Notes: generated by a model from the sequence alone, not told the origin. Numbered from the stretch's first letter, positions 47,025 through 60,351 are shown. The stretch is 64,000 bases of DNA from Taiwanofungus camphoratus (GCA_003999685.1 CP021233.1:1054001-1118000); one strand, 5' to 3'. Numbers and translations are program-made.

Positions 47025-50013
47025 ATGCGAAGCATTATACACAGGATAACACATGGAAATTATTCTGGCTCTCGATGCTATGCTTCATTAGCTTCCAATT
47101 CCAATCAATATGACGGTATGGCGAATACCGACGTTCTTACCGGGTCTTGCTGATTCAGAAACTAGTTTGTGTCATTGGTGGTGGCCATGCCGGTTGTGAG
47201 GCAGCAGCAGGCGCTGCCAGAACTGGGGCTCGTACCGTGATGTTGACCCAAAAACTCCACACCATTGGCGAACTGTCTTGTAACCCGTCAATGGGAGGTA
47301 TAGGGAAGGGCACGCTGGTTCGGGAAGTCGATGCTTTGGACGGCCTTTGCGCTCGGGTGACAGGTATGGCGCCTTATATCGATAGTCTACTGCTTTCACA
47401 GCTTAAAAAATGGTCCAGACATAGCTGGTATTCAATTCCAGTTCCTAAATCGCGCAAAGGGAGCTGCTGTATGGGTAAGTCAGGAAGTGACATTCACAGA
47501 TCAGTCCTGTAGCATGCCACATTAGGGCCCTAGAGCGCAAATTGACAGAAAGCTGTACAAGAAACATATGCAAGAAGCCTTGGATGACTATTCCAACTTA
47601 GACATCCGTGCAGCTAGCGTGTTCGATCTCGTATTGAACCACTCCCCAGACGCTCTGTCGAATAACTCCAACCAAGAAGTAAGGGGAGTTAGGTTAGGTA
47701 TATAACGCCGTGTCTCCTCTCGTGATATTGTATAAGCTAATGCTGTCTTAGATTTCGGCGATATTATCGAATGTTCCCAAGTTGTCGTCTGCACGGGAAC
47801 GTTTCTGTCTGGAGAGATCCATCTAGGTAACCTCACTGTTCACAATTGTTTTTTACAGCTCTCAATTTCAATCAGGCATGAAGCGCTTCCCTGCCGGTCG
47901 AATGAACGAAGCGCCATCCGTAGGTCTTTCTGGATCCTTGCGCTCCGCTGGGTTCCAGCTTGGCAGATTGCAGACGGGGACACCCGCTAGGCTCCTCAAG
48001 AGCAGCATTAATTTTGATAAACTCGGAAAACAACTAGGAGACGCTGTACCCAATCCATTCAGCTACATGAACCGGACCGTTGCCAATGCTGTCAGCTGTG
48101 TCACCCTCTTTTACTGAAGATAACGTTTAACCTCTGTATAGGGCAATCAAATTACTTGCTATCAAACGGAAACAACACCTGCTACACATCAAATCATTCG
48201 GGACAATCTACACCGCAGCGTCCACATACAAGAGACTAGAAAAGGTCAATAATCTTGCATATTGTCGATGATACATATCCAGATATACCACTCTTCAGGT
48301 CCTCGCTATTGTCCCTCGCTCGAAGCAAAAGTAATCCGCTTTCCCGATCGTTCGAAACACCTGGTCTGGTTAGAACCAGAGGGTTACGATTCTGGTAAGT
48401 CCTTTGGCGCTTTGACTCCTCTTACATGTCTTCGCCTCCAGAGTTGAAGACTATCTTTACAAGGCTCATCTGATCTCACGTAGATCTGATTTATCCCAAC
48501 GGCCTTTCGTGTAGCCTCCCCGAGGAGGTCCAAGAGACAATGTATCGGTCTGTTCCGGGTCTCGAAGATGTCAAAATTGTCAAGCCTGCATACGGTGTCG
48601 AGTATGACTACGTCGATCCCAGAGAGTTGCAACGTAAGTGGCCGCATTTTTCATATCGGCGCGTGCTTTGCTTAATATGCTATATACTGAAGCAACGCTG
48701 GAGACGAAGCGAATTAAGGTATGTATCTCTCTTTGTGTGACCCACATATTGCTTATGTGGTCACCAGGGGCTTTTTCTTGCTGGGCAAATCAATGGTTCG
48801 TTCTGTTCCTTCCAGCGAGCCTCCTTCATTCATGTACAGCATCATCACAGGCACAACGGGGTATGAGGAGGCCGCAGCACAAGGTATCATAGCTGGTATC
48901 AATGCCGGCCTTGCTGCCTTCAATCGCCCGCCGCTTGTCGTGTCTCGCGCGGATGGATATGTGGGTGTGATGATTGACGATCTTATCGTCAAAGGAGCCG
49001 AAGAACCATGTAAGTGGCCTGCAACGAGCTTGCTTTGAACGAAGTGATCTTACAATACGTACGCAGACCGTATGTTCACTTCGAGGTCAGAGTACCGGAT
49101 GACCATCAGAAGTGACAACGCCGACTTGCGTCTTACTGAAAAGGGTCGGTATTGATATCAATCTCGCTTTCGGATGCTGGCATGTTCACTATACATACCA
49201 GGACGAAGGGTGGGCGCGGTTACAGATGAGCGATGGTCGCACTTTAAGACGACACGAAATGAGCTCGAACGTGTCACGGGGTTGATGCAATCTCGTATAT
49301 ATAGCCCTCAGGTGAGTGGTCTCGAAAGATGTAGCAGCGGTTTGTGCTCAACGGTACCCGCTCCGTAGCGCTGGCAAAGCTTGGGTTTTGATGTCAAGAG
49401 TGACGGCAACATGCGAAGGTCTGTAGCTACATGTCATGATTCATTTTCTTCTTCTGATATGGAGTATTCGTTTCTCAGTGCTTATGACATGCTCCGGCAT
49501 CGAAATGTCACCATCTCGCAACTCAAGGAAGCAGTCCCTGAGCTTCTGGACGTTGACCCGCAGATCCTCGCGCGTGTCGAAGTTGACGGTGGGTTTTTTG
49601 GGCGACCGTGGGACTAATGCACTCACAACATCCATTTCAAGGGGTGTACAGTACGCACCTTCGTCGCCAGAAGGCTGATCTTCGAATCTTTATGGAAGAT
49701 GAAGAGCTTGTTCTCGATCCACAATTAGATTATGATAGAGTAGAGGGAGTCAGTGCTGAGGTCAGAGAACGCCTGTGTCGAGTGAGGCCGACGAACATCG
49801 TAAGCACATACTCAGATACATGCTGTTCTGACTCGGGCTGATGCTCTCGCCAAGGGTGCTGCCAAGCGCATGGAGGGTATGACGCCCACCTCAATTGTCT
49901 CGCTACTCAAATTCGCCAAGAGGATGCATAATCGACCTTCTGAAACTGACGCCATCTTAAGGTCGCAAACAGCATCACAAAAAGTATACGTGTCTTCAAA
50001 TAATGTAATGTAA
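47025..50013 (+). CDS. MTO1: Mitochondrial tRNA uridine 5-carboxymethylaminomethyl modification enzyme (MTO1/MnmG)
   Basis: Eighteen exons from 47025 to 50013, summing to 2034 nt (677 aa) with every phase closing. The presequence [20 protein letters not shown] is basic and Ser-rich. It is spliced at 47116-47165 to the FAD-binding start [20 protein letters not shown]. Further MnmG signatures: [105 protein letters not shown] and [15 protein letters not shown]. With Mss1/GTPBP3 it builds the cmnm5/taum5 group on wobble U34 of mitochondrial tRNAs, using FAD and folate. Exon 10 (48693-48718) and exon 11 (48768-48795) are very short (26 and 28 nt). The C-terminus after position 50000 (SSNNVM) is poorly conserved. 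Confidence 0.95.
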
Positions 50014-50391
50014 TGGTATCTTTGTGTTCTTTATCCAGTCCATGAACAACAAATTGGATGGGAAGTCAGACATTCCTAATGCGATACTAACGTAGTTGTA
50101 GTTCACGTACCATGTTCCGATCAATTCACTCTGCGCTCATTACTCGAAATCATGTTCAACATCCTGAATACTTGCATCTGATAGCTGCACCTTGCTGGGC
50201 GGAACATCCTCGTTCAGTTGCTGGCGCCAATGCGGATCATAAGGCTTGGACTTAAGCGTCTTTAGGGAGAGCGAATCTGCGGAACATTATTGAAACTAGT
50301 TTCGAGGTATACAAGGAGGCTTACCGCCTCCAAGCCAAGGGTTTACGCCTTCTCCATAAGTCAGGACAAGGAATGGGACACGGTTCGGTAT
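50014..50391. other. Convergent intergenic region
   Basis: About 380 bp between MTO1 and the next minus-strand gene; nothing recognised. Confidence 0.5.
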
Positions 50392-51044
50392 CTATGTGGA
50401 GTCCATTTCATCCAGCACATCTTTGACATACTCGACGCCTTCTCCAGGGTCCAAGCGCATCCTGCGCTCAATTTCGTCGAGAACGTCGGCAACGCGGAAC
50501 ACGCCGCATCTCACGATACGGAACTTGTTTCGCGCTTCGTGAGACGCCTCCCGGGTGTACACGACCTCCTCGAAGACGATGTGCGTTCTTCCGCGGCGGG
50601 GATCGCGATGCAGATAGAGGGCATTGGCGAGAGGCCAGTGGTCTGTGGCGTCCATCCATGCGTGGAAATCCTTCTCCTTCTGTGCAAGAGCTGAGTTGGC
50701 AAGAGACAGCTTTGCGAGTCTCTCGTTTAGTTCGGCGTAGTCACTGGCGAGAGGATACATATCACTTGTATTCTCTCCGGAAAGACAGCTACTGACCGAC
50801 AAATAGCCCTGTCCAGAAACAGCGAACGTATGAGGTCAGTGCCGTGAGTCGAGCGTCCTGTATCTACTTACTTGTGGAAGGGCCAATTTGTCTTCTGACA
50901 GGCTCTGGTAGTGGCGATACGCGTCGGGCGGCGACCTCAGCGAAAGAACGCGTCCATAACACTGACATCGAGACGCGTCTTTTCACAACTAAACATTACG
51001 ACTATCATGCGAGCCTCGAAAACATGGACACTTGCAACATCCAT
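50392..51044 (-). CDS. Unrecognised small protein, about 175 aa
   Basis: Proposed exons 51044-51024, 50961-50872 and 50808-50392. The last two join in phase with good signals: CYGRVLSLRSPPDAYRHYQS, LSEDKLALPQ then GYLSVSSCLSGENTSDMYPL. The first exon (7 codons) is weakly supported. I do not recognise the family. The last exon is helical and charged: NERLAKLSLANSALAQKEKD, FHAWMDATDHWPLANALYLH, TREASHEARNKFRIVRCGVF and RVADVLDEIERRMRLDPGEG. No membrane span or signal peptide is seen. Codon use and the intact reading over two exons support a real gene of unknown function. Confidence 0.55.
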
Positions 51045-51520
51045 GCCTTGTATCGACTATCCGTTGCATGTCGCGCGCTCACCCGACTCAGGACGATGCG
51101 TCTTCCCGCCTTCAGTATCCATCGACCATTGAAGTGGAAATGGGGTCGCTGCAGCTAGTATCTCCTTCCTACTTAGTACTCAGCATACAGCCCTTCACTC
51201 TCACATACAGATCTCCCGTTGTATCGCCCCCTTGCCCCGTCGTCGACACCGTATTATACGCCACCCGCACGAACGATGTATGTACATAGTCAGATCCTTC
51301 AACCCATTTGTCACGGTCTGCATTGCAACTGTTTTCCACATTACAATAACGGTTAGAGGACAATTGCCCGTGCATGGAGGAAAGCACACATCACCGCAAC
51401 ACAGTACTGCCGAGTTGGGAATATGTATAATTGAGAGTGAATATTACTGAACTACCAATATTGAATTTGGATGATGGTATGAAAGTAATCCAACAGACGC
51501 CAGCAGTGAAATACACTACA
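51045..51520. other. Intergenic, no gene seen
   Basis: Short unrecognised frames only. Confidence 0.45.
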
Positions 51521-51690
51521 CGTATAGATGAGATGCTAATACAACATTGCAGCAGTGCTAAAATATGAAAATTGAACCTTGCTGGAGAGCCATGCAGCAC
51601 TAGTGATGCAAAAGCAATCCGATGGTGACAGCAGTACGGTACAATACACGTAGATGAGATGCTAGGAGCTGTCTTAGCATCTCATCTACG
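51521..51690. repeat. Duplicated motif with a 16-bp perfect hairpin
   Basis: CGTAGATGAGATGCTA (51649-51664) pairs with TAGCATCTCATCTACG (51675-51690) around a 10-nt loop. The same motif with a 2-bp insertion, CGTATAGATGAGATGCTA, occurs at 51521-51538. Both are preceded by a CAGCAGT-like sequence. This is probably debris of a small inverted-repeat element. Confidence 0.75.
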
Positions 51691-51840
51691 AGTGTAACAT
51701 AGCGTACTGGATGTTGACAAACTGAAACACCCACATCCATAGGCAAGGTGTTCATAGGATAGAGTCCAAGCACCATGCCACATTGCCAGAGAACTAGAAA
51801 TACGGAAGTGCTAGGGCAGATTGTCATCCTGAAGCAAGGT

Positions 51841-53100
51841 TACTGGGTCTCATTGAACAGGCCAGACCAAGATTAGGGGCGGGATGCTGACAGGTGATCA
51901 TGCACTTCTTCCAGTCAAAGATACTGCAATATTCAGTCATGAGCACTTTGCAAGGTATCACATTAATTTAATGCTTACCAGACTCATGCATGAATATGCC
52001 CTCCAACACTATCAAGTTGCATCAGCAGCTACGCCTGAGTCTGTCACAGACCATGTCACATCAGTGGATACTCCAAGTCCCTCTACTCCCTCCAGCATCA
52101 TGGAGAGCACACCTAGCACTCCTCAAGATGGTGCAAGCACAAGAAGAGCATACCACTGGCCATGGTACCTAAGCCAACTATCCATTATTCGTCCTGCCAC
52201 AACATGACTGAGGACCAGACAGCCAAGGACCAGACACACAAAGCGGCCACGTGCCCATGATGACAATTTGATCCTCAGCTGGCTCTAGCCAACAAGGCAG
52301 GTGCCATCACAGAAATAATACCACCCTGACCACTCCTTCCATCTTGCACCTGTCCACCCTATCACATGGCCTTCAACTGTGCGCATTGTCCAAAGGCCAT
52401 GTCCTGTCAGCAGAGGGAGTGGAGAGATGGCACACTTTGCACCCTTGCCAGGAGCTCTATGGAGGAAGGTCAATAGGCAGTGCCAATTTCAATAGCATTA
52501 CACTTGGATAGGGCCTAATCCCGAACCAGACACACTGTGTGAAGACAGGCAATTGCAATAATGACCAGGCATCACAAATGAAGTTTCACTTCAGCACCAT
52601 GAATATAATGTAACAGGGATAATACACACAGTCTTTGGAGAGTAAGGATTGGAGGCCTTTCAGTGACCCCAGAAAACACTTCAAAAGAGGGACTCACTAA
52701 CAGTAGCTGGTGGCCTTTCCAGCCTGTGAGTGCAACTTCCAGCCACAAGGGGTGAATAAGCACATACATAGAACAAGTCCTCCCCAAGAGTGAACATCCA
52801 GGGACACAAATACTGCAGCAACTGACTAATAGGATCAAAAATGCATGAGTTGGCCATTCAGTTGCCTTAGCCAGCCTAGCCAAAGTGAGTGGCACCAAGC
52901 CCAAAGCCAGTTCCGTGAATCTATGGAACCACCAGCATAAAAGTTTGAGACACACAAGTTTGTCAAAGGCACACTGAACAGTATACACATATGGTCCAGG
53001 TCATTGCCGGTTGGGGTCATCCCCATCCAGTTATATGTTCTTCCAGACATTGGAAAAGATAGATTGTCAAAGTTGTTTCAGATTGGTGTGGATGTGGCAT
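51841..53100. mobile_element. CpG-depleted block, probable old methylated repeat of unknown family
   Basis: By eye I count about nine CpG dinucleotides in 1260 bp of roughly 47% GC, against dense CpG on either side. TpG and CpA are abundant. Agaricomycetes methylate CpG in repeats, and methylated CpG decays to TpG/CpA, so this looks like a fossil repeat. Frames inside (51884-52207 plus, 52572-52988 minus) match nothing I know. No terminal repeats or family motifs were found, so the limits are approximate. Confidence 0.5.
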
Positions 53101-55387
53101 TGGAAGAGAACGTTCGAATAAGCGGCTTAAATAGAGAGAATGAAACAATGCAAACGCACCAGAGCCACTGAAGCATGAACACCGCAATTCTCCGTGTCAC
53201 GGCAAACAACTTGGGGCTGGCAGCACCATCAACACAATTACCCTCGATGAAAGATTGTTTGTATGCATTCCCAGATAGAGCATGCTACTGCATGCTTTGT
53301 CCAAGTATCCTTGCTTTGTCGTGAGTCACCACAGTGGGACCCAGCAGAATGCCACTCACCTCCCAACCCAACTGGTCACAGGTGTCATTCTCTGAGACGC
53401 TGCTATCAGTGGAAGCGGCAGAAGCTTGGCCCTTGAAATCACCACCTCAGAGCACTGCACCTCGATGTTGGTCGTAGTTCGGTGACCTGAGCCTCTACTC
53501 TTCTGTGCATGTTAGACAAGTACACAGAAAGGGGCGGAGTTGCTCTAAAATGTAGCAGCATTTACGGATTTGTGAGGGCAATCTATCTGGATTGCAGGGG
53601 GGCTACCTTGACTAAGCCTCTTCCATGCATTAACCACAGATTTGCCGTTCAGAATTCCTACGACACGGCAGCTGCGTCCGGGTATAGGAATTTGTTGCGA
53701 GAACGTTACGAACAGATACGCGATGAATCAATGTATCTTAGTCCAGAAGTAGGGAGATCAAAGACCAGAATTGTCAGGAGATTCAGAGGAATGTCTAGGA
53801 GATTCATGCTTCCGCGAGTTGCTCTTAGCTTGCCGAACTTCCCCGATGTTGACTTACGAATGCAGGTCGCCTGAACGATGTGGATGCCTGTCCGTCAGGG
53901 ATAAAAGCCAGCCTTTAGCATCGAATTCGGTAGAAGGAGTTCAACATCAACTCTGTCCAGTAATAGAATTGAGAATCCTATGCCGAGTTCTTCCACAGCT
54001 CCACACCCGTCTTCACGGTCAGCGAATCTACCATTGAAGTGAACATTCTGCCCGGCAAAACAGCTGATAACACTTACGCTACTGATTGACCTTGTACTTC
54101 ACGTACGATGAGACAGTAGACTTTGTCTTGCCCCTGTACTTCCACCGCGCTCTACGGATAACATGGGACAGACTACCAAGATATCAGGTACCTTGTACGA
54201 TTATTTCCTCGCAATGAATGAGCCCGACAGTACACAACTTCTCACTGAATTGCCTGCCTCAGTGGCGCCACCTGCGAGGCCACAAAAGGAGGGTTCCTTC
54301 TCTGGCGAACCGACACGCAGGCTTCGTAATCACAAGCGGCCTGGACGCGATGGCACTACACTGGCCTGCGAACCACCGGTCGATCGCAGAGAATGGCACG
54401 AGTACCAGGGAACGGACAAGAGCATATACAGAAACGCTGTCCAGTGTCGGATGTCGTGGGCGCATCAGCATACCGACCACTGATGAGACGACCGACATCC
54501 GTGCCAAGTCGGCATTCCGGGACGACGACGAAGGATGCGTGAGGGACGAGGGCCAAGTAAGAGGTACCGAGTGCATAAAGTTGTGTAGTGCCATCGGAAA
54601 ACAGGGTCCGGAGCGGGAATGCTTCAGACAAGCCCAGGATGTATGGTGCAAAGTATTCGTTCAGAGTGTCCTCTCCTTACTTGTCCATCTCAAGACGGTT
54701 GGGATATTGTACACGAAAGAGCTCTAGGAGATGAAAGGCCATGCAGAACGGAGACACGGAAACTGGTTATCCGGATAACTGAATGAACATTTCGACGCCA
54801 ATCAAATAAATGCCCACTTGAAGCACTTCTAGCTTGGGCAAGCCGAAATCAAGTTTGAACAGAGGAAATCCTGCAAGCTGCTCGCACGGCATATGCACAA
54901 CATAAATGTGGCCCGGGGATGTTTGGAGAGAGAAGCAATCACAGCCTGCTCGAAGACATAGAAGTGCAGCATGGTACTTTGTGAGTACCTGAGGAAAGCA
55001 CGTATCAGTCGATTACTTTGGTACAAGAATATTAGAGCTGAACAACACCCTCGGAGGTACTTAGTAGATAGAAAGGCGCCGCAATCGTGACCGCCTGTAA
55101 CAGTATCGGATCACGAGCACTAGTCCAAATTGTCCAACAGGCTTTGCATCACTACTTATTCAAGACTTCCTCGGATTCTCCTGTTGTCCCTTAGGCTCGA
55201 GGACAACACATACACCTCTTTGTACGAAGCACATTCCGTCTGAAATTATATCATCGGTCCCTTTGGCAGAGTCGTCGACCTTTCGCGGACGGCACCAAAT
55301 TGAAGCCACAGGTTTTCTGTCATTTCATGGATTCACGGCCTTGAGAAACTGCCCAATTCAGACCTGACCGGCGCTTCTAATCTTTCC
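53101..55387. other. Gene-poor stretch, no supported gene
   Basis: About 2.3 kb. Plus frames at 53509-53874 and 54163-54727 and minus frames at 54259-54651 are unrecognised and overlap each other. This may include decayed genes. Confidence 0.4.
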
Positions 55388-58300
55388 ATGTCCTCCAAAG
55401 GACTGGCCTTGCTGGCCTGGGTATTCTTCGTGCACCTGACCGGGATATACCTGTATACGCGCGGCTTTCTTCTCACTCGTTTGTCGCTGTCAGAATCGAG
55501 TATCTGCTACGATGGATCCTGTGTCTTGCCCTCGACGCACAAGCGAGCCGTTGTGCTCATTATTGATGCATTGCGCTTTGATTTTCTCAGCCCTAACCCT
55601 CCTGTGCCCTCCTCCCCGTATCACCATAATGTCCTACGTCTTCCACAAGAGTTAACGGCTCTACGACCGTCGCATTCGTTTCTGTTCGACTCGTTTGCAG
55701 ATCCACCCACAACTACCCTACAGCGTATCAAGGGCTTAACGACAGGGTCCCTGCCGACATTCATTGACATGGGTTCCAACTTCGGCGGCGCGTCCATCGT
55801 TGAGGATTCTCTAATAAGCCAGCTCAAAGCCGCGGGAAAGAATGTACGTCGATCCCTCGCCCATGTCCTCTGCGCCTCTTGAAACATTCCAGTGCTAGGT
55901 GGCCTTCATGGGTGACGATACCTGGACGACGGTCTTCACAGACATGTTTGCGCCCGGCATGTGCTTCCCGTACGACTCTTTCAATGTGGAAGACCTGCAC
56001 ACCGTTGACGAAGGGGTCATACGACACCTCCTACCGCTCCTTGAGGACCGCACAGCACAGTGGGACGTCATCATCGGACATTTCCTGGGCGTGGACCACG
56101 TCGGACATCGTGTCGGCCCCGACCACCCGACCATGCAGGCGAAGCTTGCGCAAATGGACGACGTTATGCGCCGTGTTGTCGAGCTCCTCGACGATGATAC
56201 CCTTCTGGTCCTCCTCGGTGACCACGGAATGGACAAGCGGGGCGATCACGGGGGCGACGGCGTGCTTGAGACCTCTGCTGCACTCTGGGTGTATAGCAAG
56301 GGTCCGCCACTCCTTCACAAAAAGGCCTCCATGCCAGCGCCTTTCCTCCCTAGGCGAACCTTTCCGGGTGCCAGCATTCCGCATAGGTACGTGCAGCAGA
56401 TCGACTTGGTGCCATCCCTGGCGCTACTGCTCGGACTCCCCATCCCGTACAACAACCTCGGGACGGTCATCCCCGAACTGTTCTGGAATGATGCGCGCGG
56501 GACGGCCTATGGGCGAGCGCTGGAGCTGAATGCTAGGCAAGTGAAGCGGTACCTCGACACGTATCGCGCAAGTGCATCGGGCGGGGAGCTGGACGACGTG
56601 TGGGAAGAGCTAGAGGGCCTGTGGACATCTGTCGAAGCACCTCAGACGAAGAAGGCGAAGGGCAACGATTACCGGTGGCTTGAGATGGAGATGTACACAA
56701 GATCTACACTCGCTGCGTGCCGTCGGCTGTGGGCCCAGTTCAACGTATCGCTTATGGGTCTTGGGTTGACCCTACTAGGGGTTGGTATACTAGCGGGGAC
56801 CGTTCTATACCTCAAGCTCGGAGAACTTAGAGACGGGTGGGAGGAGTGGGCAGCCATGATACAGTGGTATTGTGTGCGGGGGATGGCTGGCGGCGCCAGT
56901 CTGGGTTTTGTAGCATATTTTCCTTTGCGACACTACATCAAGGGCATTGACGCCCTTGACTGTATTTTGTTTGCTGCGCCGTTGGTATCCTCTCTTGCGG
57001 TCATCGTCATTGCACGACCTAGATGGTCCATCCCCCGCGTCTCCTCACTGTCCGTTCCGCTTATCCTACACACGTTCGCATTCGCTTCCAACTCCTTCAC
57101 TATCTGGGAAGATCACGTCGTCACCTTCCTGCTTCTTTCTTCTATCGCGCCTTTCGCTCTGAAGGGATTCACTGCGCCTACTGCACTCCTGCGGTACCGT
57201 ATCCTTGGCTATTGCGCACTGTTCGCGTTATGTGTGCGATTGATGGCGATCAGCACTGTATGCAGGGAGGAACAGCATCCCTACTGCCATGTCACTTTCT
57301 TCGCGTCTTCTTCGCTCCCAGAGCCACCACTCCTCGTACTGCTTCTCTGCATGCCTGCCGCCCTTGCCTTGCCCTGGCTCATACGAATGTTTCTCCGGAC
57401 TTCGAAGTCGGACAAGGGAGTTGCTGCACTCATTCTCCCGTGGATTCTTCCAGGATTCCTTTGGCAAGGTTGTGCGTTCTGGATCGTTGAGTGGCTTGAT
57501 TCAGCAGAGATTCTTGATCCTGAGTGGGCGGGTGTCCTGCGGCCCCTCAGAACGCTGCTAGCGCGCTGTGCCATGGGTGGCATCGTTATCTTTGGTCTCA
57601 CCCTATGGTTTCTCTTCCCGCTCTGCCTAGAGATCAGCACCAGTGACAAAACGTCTCCGACCGATTCCAGACCAAAGAGGGAAGTGACAGTATTGGGATT
57701 CGCGAACGCGTTCGGCTCGTCATACCTGGTGTTTTGGACCACTATTTTGGGCCTCCTCTATGTTGCTACGCAGCTTACAGGACAACTAGTACTCGGACTT
57801 GCATCGATCGCCGTTCTAGCGTATTTGGAGGTCATCGACAGCGTCAGGGACGTCCGTGCAATGGAGGTCGCTTTTGCATCTACGACGCCGTCTGCAGTGC
57901 TAGAGGTGGACATAAGATCCAACGCGCAAGTGAATTTCGCGGAAATTGTGCCGTTGGCCCTCCTCGCGCTGCACACCTTCCACGGAACGGGTCACCAATC
58001 GACAATCCCGTCTATCCAATGGAAGACTGCCTTCGTACTCACGCCGACGCTTAGTTATCCGTTCTCGCCCGCCCTCGTTATCCTAAATACGTTTGGCCCA
58101 CAGTTTCTCCTTGCGCTCGCTGTCCCGCTAGTGGCGCTATGGAACGTAACCCCTCTCCCACAGCCTCTAGCGAGTGTCAGCGTCAATGGAGGTGTGGTGC
58201 GTGCCGCTTTGGGCGTGATGCTTTATTATGCAACGCTTTTACTCGGGAGCGCAGTGAGCTCTGCGTGGCTGAGGCGACATCTGATGGTTTGGAAAGTGTT

Positions 58301-58430
58301 TGCCCCGCGCTTCATGAGCGCCGCCATAAGTCTTGTTGTTATTGATCTAGCAGTGATCTTCGGCGTAGGGATTGGGGTTGCGAGGATCACGCGGAGGATA
58401 ACAACAGTATTCGGTGGGATGAAACCATAG
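55388..58430 (+). CDS. GPI13: GPI ethanolamine phosphate transferase 3 (PIG-O/GPI13)
   Basis: Exons 55388-55843 and 55899-58430 give 995 aa, normal for the family. A signal-anchor (LALLAWVFFVHLTGIYLYTR) is followed by an ER-lumenal alkaline-phosphatase-type domain: AVVLIIDALRFDF carries the first metal-binding Asp, TTTLQRIKGLTTGSLPTFID the nucleophile Thr region, GHFLGVDHVGHRVGPDHPTM and LLGDHGMDKRGDHGGDG further metal ligands. From about residue 450 there are roughly a dozen membrane spans. The enzyme moves phosphoethanolamine from phosphatidylethanolamine to the third mannose of the GPI precursor, the group later joined to protein. It is essential in yeast. The ATG at 55388 opens directly into the signal-anchor. 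Confidence 0.96.
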
Positions 58431-58881
58431 CTGGTATTACCCATGAGTTCCCCCTTACTACTACACATAAACGTAATTACGCCATCTGCAGATAGGCATA
58501 ATTTACAGTTTTCGCTCGCGATCATGATTTGTAGACTTGTTCGTGGGTACATGAGGCAGGCAAAACTCAAAAGAGATTCGTACAACATTGATCGGCTGCT
58601 ATAAAAGGCAGCGAAAAGGTGAGTCGCGTGGATTCCGCGTACCCGCTCAGGGTCAACCGCTTCCTCATTTCATAAAGAACACAAAACCAGCCAGCGTCTT
58701 CGAGGAATTCTTAGCAGCGAGGTTTGTGTGAGGCCGCCCGTCAGCATTCAATTCGGCCCTCATATCAAAATGGCATAATAATTTCTTCAATATCTGTCTT
58801 GTCACGCCATAGCTATTCTCTAAGGCTGGAGCATTCACAATCCATTAATCCTCCATATTCCGACTGAGATCCATCTATTCC
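58431..58881. other. Intergenic, no gene seen
   Basis: About 450 bp between GPI13 and the terpene synthase relic; no element recognised. Confidence 0.5.
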
Positions 58882-59929
58882 ATGCGCACAAACAGTATCC
58901 GCTTGCCCAACCTCATCTCGTTTTGTGAGAATTTTGAGCTGCGGACGAACCGCCACTGTCGTGCAGTTACCGCTACCTCCACGGAATGGGCGTTGAAAAA
59001 CGGTCTCTTCGATAAACACGAGCGATGTAGTTTTACAGGTCTACAACTCGGTTTGCTTGCCTCTCTATGCTACCCTACGTGCGATGCAGCCCAGTTACTG
59101 CTCACCACCAAATTTATAGTGATTTTGCACTACTGGGCGGGAGAATCTCTTGCGTCCGACTCGGCAGAGAGGGCATTCAACGAGTTCGTGGTCCAATCTT
59201 GTCTTCCATACTGAAGATTGACGGTAACCCGCTTCATTGTGTTTGCGAATAGAATTTGGCACCAACTTCCCCGAGCTTCCGCGAACGGCTGGCAGATACG
59301 ATTCCAGCGACACCTCCACTCCTTCCGTACTGCTCGTGCTCGAGCGGTGTCAGATAACGACCAAGACATTACGCCTGACTTGGAGTCATACATTATCACT
59401 CGAAAGGATTCTTCCGGACTCAAGATGCTTTTCGATCTGATCGAGTGCGCGGAAGGTCTTCGCATACCGGCCGAGATCTACACTGCGCCAATGCTACAGC
59501 GACTCAGGAGCGATGCAGCCAACATTATATCATGGTCGAACGTAGGTTCCTTTACTGTTTCTAGTGCAGCAAGTTCTGAAAGCCGGCATGACACAGGATA
59601 TCGCTGCGTATCCCCGGAATCCAGCAAGCGAAAAGCACAACCTCGTCGCCGCGCTTATGGTGGAGAGACGACTCTCGGCACAAAATGCCATAGACGTTGC
59701 GAGCAATCTTGTAAAGAAGACTATCGATAACTTCCTCACTAATGAGCGGCTGCTTTCCGTGGAGTCGTTCGGTCCAGGTGTCACTGCAGACGTGCACAGA
59801 TATGTGCAAGGTCTGCGGGACTGGATCGTTGGCTCAACACACTGGCTCTACGAGACTGAGCTGTACTTCAGGGATAGTGGTGCAGAAGTACGTGACTTCG
59901 GATGGGCATTCGTGGCGCCGAAATCTTAG
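58882..59929 (+). pseudogene. Decayed sesquiterpene synthase-like gene
   Basis: The N-terminus IRLPNLISFCENFELRTNRH then CRAVTATSTEWALKNGL and LQLGLLASLCYPTCDAAQLL is the standard start of basidiomycete sesquiterpene synthases. The C-terminal half also matches: IWHQLPRASANGWQIRF, ITPDLESYIITRKDSSGLKM, LFDLIECAEGLRIPAEIY and RDWIVGSTHWLYETELYF. Both metal-binding motifs are lost. Where the Asp-rich DDxxD should follow, the frame reads LHYWAGES and no other frame supplies it. The NSE motif (ND..S...E) reads NDIAAYPRN after a 54-nt intron (59540-59593). The frame also breaks around 59190-59265 unless an unusual intron removes a conserved block. It is most likely a non-functional relic, less likely a repurposed protein. 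Confidence 0.75.
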
Positions 59930-60351
59930 CGTGAGGTGAAATACATGGGTGGACGCATAATGATATACTTCGTACCTGGACCTTTTTACACGAGTGTTCC
60001 CACCTAATCGACCATGTTTCTGTTGAGTAGTACTCTTAAAATCCTATTTTGTGGTATTAGATTCTCACCGCTAGCGTACTTCGTTGAATATCGTGTTCTT
60101 CAACGCCTGAGTCCTGTATATTTGTAAAGTTGACAGTTGAGCTGTGCGTTACAGCCTCTTGAGTGTGTTCAACAAGCAATATCGCTGGCGCAATGGCAAT
60201 CATAGAAGACATGTCCAGCGTGCTAAAAGATGGAGAATACTGTATGTTGTCCCCGACGGGTAAAGACACGTTCGAAATAGTCTCATAAATCAATGACTGC
60301 ACATGTGCAACGGAGCTAAACTAGTATACAATAGTCCGAGATGACAAACTA
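59930..60351. other. Convergent intergenic region
   Basis: About 420 bp between the relic and the transcription factor; nothing recognised. Confidence 0.5.

Noticed and set aside
54163-54727. Overlapping frames on both strands
   Set aside because: They overlap one another in different frames; none has a domain. Possibly a decayed gene, but nothing nameable.
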